In this document: in pieces, positions 1 to 8,229 of the stretch
Position numbering within the stretch: position 1 is the stretch's first letter
Layout of the letters: each line of letters starts with the position of its first letter
Assembly: GCA_963824595.1 (NCBI GenBank)
Contig: CAWGPY010000001.1
Span: 602,445-666,444, forward strand
From: Cybelea sp963824595
Lineage (GTDB): Bacteria; Vulcanimicrobiota; Vulcanimicrobiia; Vulcanimicrobiales; Vulcanimicrobiaceae
Reading direction: 5' to 3'
DNA: 64,000 bases
The notes under the pieces: model-generated
The model's database searches: none
Told to the model about the DNA's origin: nothing
What the model saw: the letters and a program-made list of their open reading frames with translations, nothing else
Position numbers and translations under genes: made by a program

Positions 1-1
1 G

Positions 2-262
2 GTGAACGAGTGCTTCGGCGGCTCGAGCACGGCGTGGACGCGGGCGTTTGCCCCCAGCAGCGTGATCTGCGGCTACAGCACGAACACGTTCTACAACGGA
101 GGCCACTTCTACAACGGGAGCAGCCCCAACGACACCGCCGCGAACGGAGTGCCGGAGACCAAGTACTTCTCGCAGACGTTCGTGCCGTCGTTCGGCGACG
201 CGTTCTCGGGCAACTTTCCGCTGGCGCTGAACATGTACTTCTCGGTGCAGGTCAAGCTCTAG
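2..262 (+). CDS. C-terminal end of an outer-membrane receptor (probably TonB-dependent), cut by the window edge
   Basis: The frame is open at the left edge, so only the last 86 residues are present. They are rich in Tyr, Phe, Asn, Ser and Gly and finish with an alternating aromatic/hydrophobic strand (LNMYFSVQVKL), as expected for the closing beta-strand of an outer-membrane barrel. The aromatic, glycine-rich loops before it fit the C-terminus of a TonB-dependent receptor, but no plug domain or TonB box is visible, so the family is an inference. The stop codon lies in a 17-bp direct repeat. Confidence 0.5.
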   Translation: MNECFGGSSTAWTRAFAPSSVICGYSTNTFYNGGHFYNGSSPNDTAANGVPETKYFSQTFVPSFGDAFSGNFPLALNMYFSVQVKL

Positions 263-278
263 TGCAGGTCAAGCTCTA
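245..278 (+). repeat. 17-bp perfect tandem duplication over a stop codon
   Basis: The unit gtgcaggtcaagctcta occurs twice head to tail (245-261 and 262-278). The first copy supplies the last codons and the start of the stop codon of the upstream gene; the second adds a second in-frame VQVKL-stop beyond it. It looks like a small slippage duplication with no effect on the protein. Confidence 0.9.
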
Positions 279-295
279 GTGCCGGTCGGCGCCTA

Positions 296-1021
296 GTGTC
301 CGTCTCCTCGCGATGGCTGCTCGCCGGCGTGCTGGCGTACGGCCCGCTGATGCTCTTCGCCGACTCGCACACGCGCAACGCGTGGCCGGATCAGTTCGTG
401 CTTGGCCTAGTGACGCTCGGGGCGCTGTGGTTCTTCTCGCGGTGGCTGCCGCCGCGGGATCGCGGCGTGGTGTGGGTCTGCGCGGCCGTCTCGACGGGTT
501 TCGAGGCGATGGGTTCGCTCGTTTGGGGCGCGTATCACTATCGGTTCGGCGGAATTCCGTTCTTCGTTCCGTTCGGGCACGGCCTGATCTACGTATTCGG
601 CCTCACGCTGGCATCGACGGAGTTCGTGCGCCGCAACGAGCGTAGGTTCTGCCTGGCGATCCTGGCGGTCGCGGTGCTCTGGGCCGTCGGCGGCCTCACT
701 GCGTTCCCATCGCTGACCGGGCGCGTCGACGTTCACGGCTTCGTGTGGCTGCCGCTCTTCGCATACGTCCTCATCTACAGCCCGCGCCGCGCCTTCTTCG
801 CGGCGCTCTTCATCGCGACGACGGACGTCGAGCTTTTCGGCACGTGGTTCCACAGCTGGATGTGGCTGCCCCAGACGCCGTGGCTGCACGTGGCGTCGGG
901 CAATCCGCCGTCGGCGATCGCCGGCGGCTATGCGATCATTGACGGCACGGTCTTGGTGGTCGCGGAACTGCTGCGCGGGTTGCGTTCGCAGCTCGTGCTG
1001 CGTCGCGAGTTCGCGCCGTAG
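296..1021 (+). CDS. Polytopic inner-membrane protein, unknown function
   Basis: This 241-residue protein has six to seven hydrophobic segments separated by short loops, so it is an integral membrane protein. Conserved-looking polar positions include the FVPFGHGL stretch in the middle and the W-rich FHSWMWLP segment near the C-terminus. I do not recognise the family. The GTG at 296 is the first start after the upstream stop (262). The next gene begins 5 bp after its stop, so the two may be co-transcribed. Confidence 0.75.
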   Translation: MSVSSRWLLAGVLAYGPLMLFADSHTRNAWPDQFVLGLVTLGALWFFSRWLPPRDRGVVWVCAAVSTGFEAMGSLVWGAYHYRFGGIPFFVPFGHGLIYVFGLTLASTEFVRRNERRFCLAILAVAVLWAVGGLTAFPSLTGRVDVHGFVWLPLFAYVLIYSPRRAFFAALFIATTDVELFGTWFHSWMWLPQTPWLHVASGNPPSAIAGGYAIIDGTVLVVAELLRGLRSQLVLRREFAP

Positions 1022-1026
1022 CGAGC

Positions 1027-1527
1027 ATGGCGCCCGGCGAGCCGCGGCTCGCGACGGCGCGCGACCTCGTCGCGATCGCGCCGCTCTTCGACGCCTACCG
1101 CGAGTTCTTCGCGGGCGACCACGATCTCGCGGAGTCGGAGCGGTTCTTGGCGGAGCGCTTCGCGAAGGACGACGCCGTGGTGTTCGTCGCGGGGAGCGAC
1201 GGCGGCGCCGAAGGCTTCATCACGCTCTATCCCCTCTGGTCGTCGTGGCACTGCCGCCGCGTCTGGTTCCTGAGCGATCTCTACGTCAAGGAATCGTCGC
1301 GGGGGCGCGGCATCGGACGCCGGCTCGTCGAGCGAGTCGTCGCGTACGCGCGCGAGACCGGCGCCTCGAGCGTCATGGTCGAGCTGCCGCGGCGCGAGCC
1401 GCACCTCAAGGAGTTCTACGCCGGGCTGGGCTTTCGCGAGGACGAGCTGTTCGAGCTCGCCCGCTATTCGCTAGGAGAGGGCGATTCGCGGAAGGAAACG
1501 CTCGGCAGCAAACGCTCGGCCTCGTAA
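1027..1527 (+). CDS. GNAT-family N-acetyltransferase
   Basis: The 166-residue protein has the GNAT core: a beta-strand ending in LYVKESSRGRGIG (the acetyl-CoA pyrophosphate loop, R/Q-x-x-G-x-G/A type), then the helix RRLVERVVAYARETG, then the C-terminal FYAGLGF motif typical of small-molecule or protein acetyltransferases. The substrate cannot be read from the sequence. The ATG follows the upstream stop by 5 bp. Confidence 0.88.
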   Translation: MAPGEPRLATARDLVAIAPLFDAYREFFAGDHDLAESERFLAERFAKDDAVVFVAGSDGGAEGFITLYPLWSSWHCRRVWFLSDLYVKESSRGRGIGRRLVERVVAYARETGASSVMVELPRREPHLKEFYAGLGFREDELFELARYSLGEGDSRKETLGSKRSAS

Positions 1528-1539
1528 AGGAGTTGTGGT

Positions 1540-2040
1540 ATGCGCAGATCATTCGGTTTCGTTGCGGCGATCGCGGTCGCGGCGAGCCTCGCCGGAACGT
1601 CTTCGGCGCGCGCCGCCGACCTGACGGACAAGATGGCGGCGTACTCGTACCTGCTCGGCGCTCCGTGGAACTGCGTGACGAGCGTGCCCGCGATGATGGG
1701 TCAGCCCGCCCACACGGATCAGGGCACCGCGACCTTCGAGATCGCGCCGGGTAACACCGTGCACAATCACGTGGCGACGCCGACGTATTCCGGCGACTTC
1801 TATTTCGGCTACAGCGACCGCGTTGGATCGTACTGGCAAGTCGACGCCGACAACATGGGCGCGCACGCGTTTCTGACGTCCACCGACGGCAAGGGCTATA
1901 CGGGAACGTCGTCTATGGGGCCGCTGTCGATGCAAGACGAGGTCACGTACACCAAAGTCGGCGACAACAAAGTCACCGTTCGCGAGGTGCTGACGGGCGC
2001 GGCCCCGAGCGTCACGATCGACAGCACCTGCACGCGTTAG
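1540..2040 (+). CDS. Secreted lipocalin-like protein
   Basis: A clear Sec signal peptide (MRRSFGFVAAIAVAASLAG..ARA) is followed by about 140 residues rich in Thr, Tyr and Gly, predicted to be beta. The mature part opens with a LLGAPWNC motif, which resembles LTGTWNC in the secreted protein at 9560-10114, and both end in a short Cys-containing strand (TCTR and HCTK). These shared features suggest one family of small beta-barrel proteins with an N- to C-terminal disulfide. AAGGAG lies about 8 bp before the ATG. The ligand is unknown. Confidence 0.75.
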   Translation: MRRSFGFVAAIAVAASLAGTSSARAADLTDKMAAYSYLLGAPWNCVTSVPAMMGQPAHTDQGTATFEIAPGNTVHNHVATPTYSGDFYFGYSDRVGSYWQVDADNMGAHAFLTSTDGKGYTGTSSMGPLSMQDEVTYTKVGDNKVTVREVLTGAAPSVTIDSTCTR

Positions 2041-2044
2041 CCCG

Positions 2045-3022
2045 ATGGAGCCACTCGACCGCCGGGCGTTCTTGGTCAGCACAGGAGCCGCGACGGCTGC
2101 GCTAGCGACCGGCGCTCCGGCGCCCGCGGCGTCGCCCGCGAGCGGTCCCGTTTTTCTCACGACGTGGGAATGGGGCATCGAAGCGAACGCGCGCGGGGCG
2201 CAGGTGCTGGCCTCGGGCGGCTCGCTGCTCGACGCAATCGAGAAGGGCATCAACGTGGTCGAGGACGACCCCAACGTCGACAGCGTCGGCTACGGCGGTC
2301 TGCCCAACTCGCAGGGCGAGGTGGAGCTCGACGCGGGCATCATGGACGGGACGCGTCATCGCGCGGGCTCCGTCTGCAACCTCCACAAGATCAAGAATCC
2401 CATTTCGGTCGCGCGACTCGTGATGGAGAAGACGCGGCACACGACGATGGCCGGCGACGGCGCGCTGCAGTTCGCCATCGCGATGGGATTCGAGCCCCAG
2501 CAGCTGCTCACGCCCAAGAGCCTCGAGGCGTGGCTGAAGTGGAAGAACACGCCGAATCACGAGACGTACTGGATCGACGCGGACCATCACGACACCGTGG
2601 GCATGGTCGGCATCGACGGCAACGGGCACGTCGCGGCGGGCTGCTCCACGAGCGGGCTGGAGTGGAAGATTCCGGGACGGGTCGCCGACTCGCCGCTGGT
2701 CGGCAGCGGCTACTACGCCGACGACGCCGCCGGCGCCGCGTCGGCGACCGGCAACGGCGACGTGATGGTGAACTACTGCACCTCGATTTTCATCGTGCAG
2801 GCGATGGCGCGCGGCGCGCACCCGCAAGACGCCTGCGCCGAGGCCATGGAATACATGACGAAGACGGCGCCCAACCTGCACGACGACATGTATTGCGTCA
2901 TCGCTATCGACCCGAGCGGGCGAACCGGAGCGCTATCGATGAACTCCAAGCAGCCCCTGCAGTACGCGCTGTGGCGCAACGGCAGCGGCGCCATGCACGC
3001 GGCGCCCGCTTACCTGGGTTAA
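2045..3022 (+). CDS. Exported glycosylasparaginase / isoaspartyl peptidase family (Ntn hydrolase, T2)
   Basis: The 325-residue protein starts with a twin-arginine-like leader (DRRAFLVSTGAATAALATG), so it probably acts in the periplasm. The Ntn hydrolase signature HDTVGMVGID contains the predicted autocleavage site before Thr184, which becomes the nucleophile of the beta chain. The following CSTSGLEWKIPGRVADSPLVG stretch matches the conserved substrate-binding region of N4-(beta-N-acetylglucosaminyl)-L-asparaginases. Known members remove the sugar-linked Asn side chain of N-glycopeptides. The adjacent GH125 mannosidase, 9 bp downstream, supports a role in glycan or glycoprotein breakdown. Confidence 0.9.
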   Translation: MEPLDRRAFLVSTGAATAALATGAPAPAASPASGPVFLTTWEWGIEANARGAQVLASGGSLLDAIEKGINVVEDDPNVDSVGYGGLPNSQGEVELDAGIMDGTRHRAGSVCNLHKIKNPISVARLVMEKTRHTTMAGDGALQFAIAMGFEPQQLLTPKSLEAWLKWKNTPNHETYWIDADHHDTVGMVGIDGNGHVAAGCSTSGLEWKIPGRVADSPLVGSGYYADDAAGAASATGNGDVMVNYCTSIFIVQAMARGAHPQDACAEAMEYMTKTAPNLHDDMYCVIAIDPSGRTGALSMNSKQPLQYALWRNGSGAMHAAPAYLG

Positions 3023-3031
3023 CGCCGCCGC

Positions 3032-4426
3032 GTGAAGGCCGCCGTCCGGCTCGCCGCGCTCCTGTGGGGCGCCTTGGGCGCGGCCGTCGCCGCGCTTCCG
3101 GCGCCGGCGCAGACGCTGAACATCCCGATCGAGTCGGGGATCCGGCCCATCCACACGGAGACGCTCTTTCACGAGCTGTTCGCGGACTTCTTCAAGGAGT
3201 CCGACGGCACGACGTACGTGCAGACCGGAGACATCCCCGCGATGTGGCTACGCGACTCGGCCGCGCAAACCATTCCATACATCCGTTTCGTGAGCCGGTA
3301 TACGCAGCTGCACGCCGTGTTCGAAGGCGTCATCCAGCGCGACGCCAAGAACATCCTCGTCGATCCTTACGCCGAGGCGTTCAGCGCCGACTATCACGTT
3401 TGGGAGCGCAAATGGGAGATCGATTCGCTGGCGTGGCCGGTCTTTCTCGTGTTCGTCTATTTTGCGAACACCCACGACCGCACGATCTTCACGCCGACCC
3501 TCCACACCGCGATGCGCACGATCGTGAGCACTTTAGAGTGCGAGCAGCGCCACGCGGCGTGCAGCCATTACGCGTGGGCGGAGCGCGTGCCGACCCACGA
3601 GCGATACAATCCGAACACGGGCCTGATCTGGAGCGCCTTCCGGCCGTCCGACGATCCGGTGGCGTATCGGTTCAACGTCCCGCAGAACGCGATGGCCGTC
3701 GTCGCGATGCGGCTGCTCGCTCGCGCCGCGCGGCAAGCCTTCAACGACGACGATCTCGCTCGCCGCGCCACGGCGCTCGCGTCGAAAGTCCAGGCCGGCG
3801 TCGAGCGCTACGGAAAGACCTATAATAGGAAATTCGGATGGATGTACGCGTACGAGACCGACGGGTACGGCCACGTCAAGCTCATGGACGACGCAAATAT
3901 TCCCAACCTCACGACGCTGCCGTGGTACGGGTGGTGCGGCGACGACGATCCCACCTATTCCGCTACCCGCCGCTTCACGCTGAGCGTCAGCGATCCGTAT
4001 TACTACACGGGCAAGTACGCCACGGGGCTCGGCAGCCCGCACACGCCCAAGGGTTGGGTCTGGCCGCTCGGCATCATCGGCGCGGGCCTCACGGCGACGC
4101 GTCGCCCGGACATCGTCAGCGCAATCTCCATGCTCGACCGGAGCGACACCATCGATGGCCTGATGCACGAATCGGTCGACCCCAACGATCCGTCGCGTTT
4201 CACGCGGCCGGAGTTCGGCTGGGCCAACGCCTTCTGGGCCGACCTGCTGTTTCGAACCGTCGCGGGCTATCCGGCGACGCCGCTCGGCCTGTTGAGCGCG
4301 GCAGTCCCGGGCGAGCGGCAAAGCGAGATACCGACGATCACCCCGCCGTGGAGTCAGCTTGCAGACCGCGAGGAGATCGTGCGTACCTTGGGGCGACTCA
4401 TCGCGCAGGCGCCTCGCTCCTGGTAA
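3032..4426 (+). CDS. Glycoside hydrolase family 125, exo-alpha-1,6-mannosidase type
   Basis: A 464-residue protein with a Sec-type leader ending near APA-Q. It carries the family hallmarks: TGDIPAMWLRDSAAQ near residue 70, the central MYAYETDGYG and DDANIPNLTTLPWYGW stretches, KGWVWPLGIIGAG, and a C-terminal HESVDPNDPSRFTRPEFGWAN block. Known GH125 enzymes release alpha-1,6-linked mannose. The start is GTG at 3032, just after the stop of the asparaginase gene; the two form a plausible N-glycan catabolic pair. Confidence 0.9.
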   Translation: MKAAVRLAALLWGALGAAVAALPAPAQTLNIPIESGIRPIHTETLFHELFADFFKESDGTTYVQTGDIPAMWLRDSAAQTIPYIRFVSRYTQLHAVFEGVIQRDAKNILVDPYAEAFSADYHVWERKWEIDSLAWPVFLVFVYFANTHDRTIFTPTLHTAMRTIVSTLECEQRHAACSHYAWAERVPTHERYNPNTGLIWSAFRPSDDPVAYRFNVPQNAMAVVAMRLLARAARQAFNDDDLARRATALASKVQAGVERYGKTYNRKFGWMYAYETDGYGHVKLMDDANIPNLTTLPWYGWCGDDDPTYSATRRFTLSVSDPYYYTGKYATGLGSPHTPKGWVWPLGIIGAGLTATRRPDIVSAISMLDRSDTIDGLMHESVDPNDPSRFTRPEFGWANAFWADLLFRTVAGYPATPLGLLSAAVPGERQSEIPTITPPWSQLADREEIVRTLGRLIAQAPRSW

Positions 4427-4471
4427 GCGGCGGAGGCCTTCGCGCGGCCGACTGAGAACCTCCCAGCGCGA

Positions 4472-5500
4472 ATGACGCGAATGAATCGACCGTTTGCCGC
4501 GGCGTTCGCGGCTATGCTGCTCGCCGCTTGCTCTGTGGGGCGAGACGGTGCCATGCCGCAGCCCGGATCCGCGGGCGCATCCCGATCGGCTCCGCTCGCG
4601 GCGGGGAACGTCTACGTCGCCAATTGGTACGGCAGCGACGTCACGGTCTATGCATCGGGCGGCAAGCCGCTGCTGCGCAGCATTACGACCGGCGTCCAGT
4701 TTCCGGACTCGCTGACGTTCGACAAGTCGGGGAGCCTTTACGTGGGCAACTACGGCGACGCCAGCGGGAGCATCAACAGCAGCGTCTCCGTCTACGGCGG
4801 CGGCAAAGCGACGCCGGGACGCGTGCTTACCGACGGCGTGCGTGGTCCCTACGCGCTCGCGATCGCCCCGTCGGGCAAGCTCTACGTGGCGAACTACGGT
4901 GCGGGCACGGTGACCGTGTACGGGCGCGGCTCGCAGCTGGCGCAGCAGACCATTCTGAAGGGCATCAAGGGGCCCGAGGCGCTGGCCTTCGACCACGGCG
5001 GCAATCTTTTCGTGGCGAACTGGAACAACAGCACGGTCACCGTGTATCCGCCCGGCAAAGGCAAGCCGCTCCGCACGCTGGTGCGAGGCGTCCGGACGCC
5101 CGACGCGCTTGCGTTCGACGATAACGGGAACCTCTACGTGGCCAACTACCACGGCAACTCGGTCGCGATCTTCGCACCCGGTCAGAAGACGCCGCGCGCG
5201 GTGATCAAGAAGGACGTGCGGCAGCCGCGCAGCCTCATCTCGGTGTCCGGCACGCTCTACGTGTTGAACTACCAGAACAACACCGTGTCGTCGTACGACG
5301 AGAGCACGCGAGCGCTCGAGAGCGTGATCTCCGACGGCATCGCGTGTCCCACGACCATGGCGATGGGCAAATCGAGCACGCTGTACGTTGCGAATACCTG
5401 CCCGAGCACGCTGTCGGTCTACGATGCGTCGCAGGGCAAGCTGCTCCGCTCGATCGCCAACGGCCTCGACGGACCCGTGGCGATCGCCGTATCTCCTTAG
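4472..5500 (+). CDS. Beta-propeller (NHL/YncE-like) lipoprotein
   Basis: The leader ends in a lipobox (MLLAAC, Cys20), so the protein should be lipid-anchored. The mature part is built from six or more repeats of about 42 residues, each with a [LF]YVANYxxxxVTVY-like strand pair followed by a PDALAFD-like turn, the pattern of NHL or YncE beta-propellers. The role is unknown; such proteins act as extracytoplasmic binding scaffolds or lactonases, and no catalytic site is visible. Its stop shares one base with the next start (TAGTG). Confidence 0.85.
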   Translation: MTRMNRPFAAAFAAMLLAACSVGRDGAMPQPGSAGASRSAPLAAGNVYVANWYGSDVTVYASGGKPLLRSITTGVQFPDSLTFDKSGSLYVGNYGDASGSINSSVSVYGGGKATPGRVLTDGVRGPYALAIAPSGKLYVANYGAGTVTVYGRGSQLAQQTILKGIKGPEALAFDHGGNLFVANWNNSTVTVYPPGKGKPLRTLVRGVRTPDALAFDDNGNLYVANYHGNSVAIFAPGQKTPRAVIKKDVRQPRSLISVSGTLYVLNYQNNTVSSYDESTRALESVISDGIACPTTMAMGKSSTLYVANTCPSTLSVYDASQGKLLRSIANGLDGPVAIAVSP

Positions 5501-6864
5501 TGCTCTGGGGCCGAGGCGTGCCGCTCGCCGCCGCTGCGGCGCTGGCCGCCTGCGGCCAGGGGGCGCCCCTCGCGGGCCAAGCGGGCGCCTCGCCGCCGTC
5601 GTTCGCCCGCCGCTCAAACCTCGAGCAGACCGGCCCTTCGTCGAAGATCGCGCACGTCGTCATCGTCTTCCAGGAGAATCGCACGACCGACGACCTGTTC
5701 AACGGCTTACCCGGGGCCGATACGGTGCGCAGCGGGCTCAACTCCAAGGGCCAAGTCGTCAAGCTCCTGCCGATCAGCCTCAGCGCGCCCTACGACATCG
5801 GACACAAACACTCCGATTTCAAAACCGAGTACGATGGCGGCAAGCTGGACGGTTTCGACAAAGATTCGTCCAACTGCGAAGGCGCCGGTCTCTGCCCGCC
5901 AAAGAATCTGCGCACGTACGGCTACGTGCCCCGCGACGAGGTCAAACCGTATTTCGTGATGGCGCAGCGCTACGCGTTCGCCGACCGCATGTTCCAGACG
6001 AATCAAGGGCCGAGTTTTCCGGCGCACCAGTACATCATCAGCGGCACGTCGACCGTCACGAACGGGTCGTCGCTGCGGGCGGCCGACAATCCGATCAGCC
6101 CCCAGGGAGGGCGCGTCGGCGGCTGCGACTCGACGCCCGGTTCGCTCGTGGCGCTCATTGACGATGCCGGAAAGTTGAGCGCGAACGCCTATCCGTGTTT
6201 CAAGCGTCTCTCGCTGATGGAGCTCGCCGATCGCGCGGGAATCAGCTGGCGCTACTACGTCGACACGCCGGGCGCCGGCATCTGGAACGGGCCCGACGCG
6301 ATCTTTCACGTTCGCACGAGCCGCGAATACGAGACGAACGTCGTCTCGCCGTCTTCCCAAGTGCTGAAGGACGTCGCGGCCGGGACGCTTGCCGACGTCG
6401 TGTGGGTGACGCCGAGCAACGTCGCGTCGGACCACGCGCGGGCGACCAACGGGTCGGGTCCGTCGTGGGTCGCGTCGGTCGTCAACGCGATCGGCGAGAG
6501 CCAGTACTGGAACGACACGGCCATCGTGATTACGTGGGACGACTGGGGCGGCTGGTACGACCACGTTCCGCCGCCCATCTACAACTCGTACGAGCTCGGC
6601 TTCCGCGTGCCGCTGATCGTGATCTCGCCATATGCGAAGACGCATTACATCTCGCACGCGCAGCACGAGTTCGGCAGCGTGCTCAAGTTCACCGAGGAGG
6701 TTTTCGGATTGCCCTCGCTCGGCACGACCGACGTCCGCGCCGACGACCTGGCCGACTGCTTCGACTTCTCGCAGCCGCCGGCGAAGTTCAAGCGCATTCC
6801 GGCGAAGTTTCCGCCCGCTTACTTTTTGAAGCAGGGCGTTTCACACGACCTGCCCGATTACTAA
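5500..6864 (+). CDS. Phosphoesterase lipoprotein (acid phosphatase / phospholipase C family), copy 1
   Basis: A 454-residue member of the phosphoesterase family that includes AcpA-type acid phosphatases and phospholipase C. It shows HVVIVFQENRTTDDLF at the start of the domain, a central WVTPSN, and the WDDWGGWYDHVPPP metal-site motif. The GTG at 5500 was chosen because it gives a short lipoprotein leader ending in ALAAC (Cys18) and overlaps the previous stop by one base. The next gene is a tandem paralogue 9 bp away. Both probably scavenge phosphate at the cell surface. Confidence 0.88.
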   Translation: MLWGRGVPLAAAAALAACGQGAPLAGQAGASPPSFARRSNLEQTGPSSKIAHVVIVFQENRTTDDLFNGLPGADTVRSGLNSKGQVVKLLPISLSAPYDIGHKHSDFKTEYDGGKLDGFDKDSSNCEGAGLCPPKNLRTYGYVPRDEVKPYFVMAQRYAFADRMFQTNQGPSFPAHQYIISGTSTVTNGSSLRAADNPISPQGGRVGGCDSTPGSLVALIDDAGKLSANAYPCFKRLSLMELADRAGISWRYYVDTPGAGIWNGPDAIFHVRTSREYETNVVSPSSQVLKDVAAGTLADVVWVTPSNVASDHARATNGSGPSWVASVVNAIGESQYWNDTAIVITWDDWGGWYDHVPPPIYNSYELGFRVPLIVISPYAKTHYISHAQHEFGSVLKFTEEVFGLPSLGTTDVRADDLADCFDFSQPPAKFKRIPAKFPPAYFLKQGVSHDLPDY

Positions 6865-6873
6865 ATCGACACG

Positions 6874-8229
6874 ATGAAACCGGCACGCCTCCTCGCACCG
6901 ATCGCGCTCGCGCTGGGCGCCGCATGTTCGGCGACCGGCTCGCCGCCGTCCGGACCGATCGTTCCGCCGGTGAGCGAACAGAGCGACGGCGGCTCGGTCG
7001 GCAAGTACGTGCGGCACGTCGTGATCGTCGTTCAAGAGAATCGCAGCTTTGAGAATTTCTTTGCCGGTTATCCCGGGGCGGACGCGCCGGCGTATGGCTA
7101 CGCCATCGGTAAGAAGGGCAACCGGCGCAAGATCAACTTGCGCCAGATCACGTTCGACGGTCCCGACCTTCGCCACGATTGGTATTCGTCGCTCCACGAC
7201 TGGGACGATGGAAAGATGGACGGGTTCGACGAGTTCGGCACCAAGAATCCGCACAACGGTCCCGATCCGGCCTACTCGTACGTCGCACACGAGCTGATCG
7301 CGCCGTACCGGACGATGGCGCAGCGCTACGTGCTCGCCGATCACATGTTTCCGACCGAATTCGGCGGCAGCTTTACCGGGCACCTGACGCTGATCGCCGG
7401 CACCGACAACCTGACGCCGACGAAGGCCGAGGTCGATTTCCCGAACCACACGCCGGACGATTGCGACGCACCTCCGGGGACGATCAGCGGGGTCGTCGGG
7501 CCGTCGCGTAAGGTCAGCTATACCGGGCCTTTTCCGTGCTTCATGCAGTTCAACACGATGGCGACGACGCTCGACGCGGCCGGCGTTTCGTGGAAGATCT
7601 ACGCAACGCGGGTGCTCGACGGGGGCATGTGGGAGCCGTTCGAGGCGATCAAGAGCGTTCGCTATGGTAAGGATTGGCCCGGCAACATCGTGGCGCCGCA
7701 AAACAAATTCCTTACCGACGTAAAGAACGGCAAGCTCGCGGGCGTGACGTGGATCACGCCGAGCCGGCAAGATTCCGACCACCCCGCGGCGCACAGCGAC
7801 CGCGGTCCGTCGTGGGTGGCGTCGATCGTGAACGCCGTCGGCGAGAGCAAGTTTTGGGATTCCACCGCGGTCGTCGTCGTGTGGGACGACTGGGGCGGAT
7901 GGTACGACAACGTGGCCCCTCCGCAGCCCGATTTTCGCGGCCTGGGAATTCGCGTCCCGTGCCTCATCGTCTCGCCGTACGCCAAGAAGGGATACGTCGA
8001 ACACACTCGTTACGAATACGGCAGCATCCTGAAGTTCGTCGAGCAGGCATTTGGGCTTCCCCGCCTCGGCCCGACCGAGGACGGATATACCGACACGCGT
8101 GCGACCAGCATCGTCAACAGCTTCAATTTCAATCTGCCGCCGCGTGCCTTCGATCCGATCCCCTCGAAATATCCGATGTCGGTCTTCATCTCCGAACCAC
8201 CGTCGGACGAGCCGGTTGACACGGAATAG
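6874..8229 (+). CDS. Phosphoesterase lipoprotein (acid phosphatase / phospholipase C family), copy 2
   Basis: A 451-residue tandem paralogue of the preceding gene, with lipobox ALGAAC (Cys18). It has HVVIVVQENRSFENFFAGYPG, WITPSRQDSDHP and VVWDDWGGWYDNVAPP, the same active-site motifs as its neighbour. Overall the two diverge substantially, so the duplication is old or they have specialised for different phosphomonoesters or phosphodiesters. The 3' end overlaps the TTG start of the following lipoprotein by 14 bp. Confidence 0.9.
   Translation: MKPARLLAPIALALGAACSATGSPPSGPIVPPVSEQSDGGSVGKYVRHVVIVVQENRSFENFFAGYPGADAPAYGYAIGKKGNRRKINLRQITFDGPDLRHDWYSSLHDWDDGKMDGFDEFGTKNPHNGPDPAYSYVAHELIAPYRTMAQRYVLADHMFPTEFGGSFTGHLTLIAGTDNLTPTKAEVDFPNHTPDDCDAPPGTISGVVGPSRKVSYTGPFPCFMQFNTMATTLDAAGVSWKIYATRVLDGGMWEPFEAIKSVRYGKDWPGNIVAPQNKFLTDVKNGKLAGVTWITPSRQDSDHPAAHSDRGPSWVASIVNAVGESKFWDSTAVVVVWDDWGGWYDNVAPPQPDFRGLGIRVPCLIVSPYAKKGYVEHTRYEYGSILKFVEQAFGLPRLGPTEDGYTDTRATSIVNSFNFNLPPRAFDPIPSKYPMSVFISEPPSDEPVDTE

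Noticed and set aside
2164..3825. 553-codon open frame across the asparaginase and mannosidase genes
   Set aside because: Arg/Gly-rich out-of-frame shadow of two convincing genes; no domain or leader.
3820..3840. TATAAT-like promoter inside the GH125 gene
   Set aside because: The ATG after it opens only a shadow frame.
3533..5617. 694-codon minus-strand open frame
   Set aside because: Antisense shadow of the GH125 and propeller genes, made almost only of Arg, Ala, Val and Gly, typical of high-GC antisense frames.
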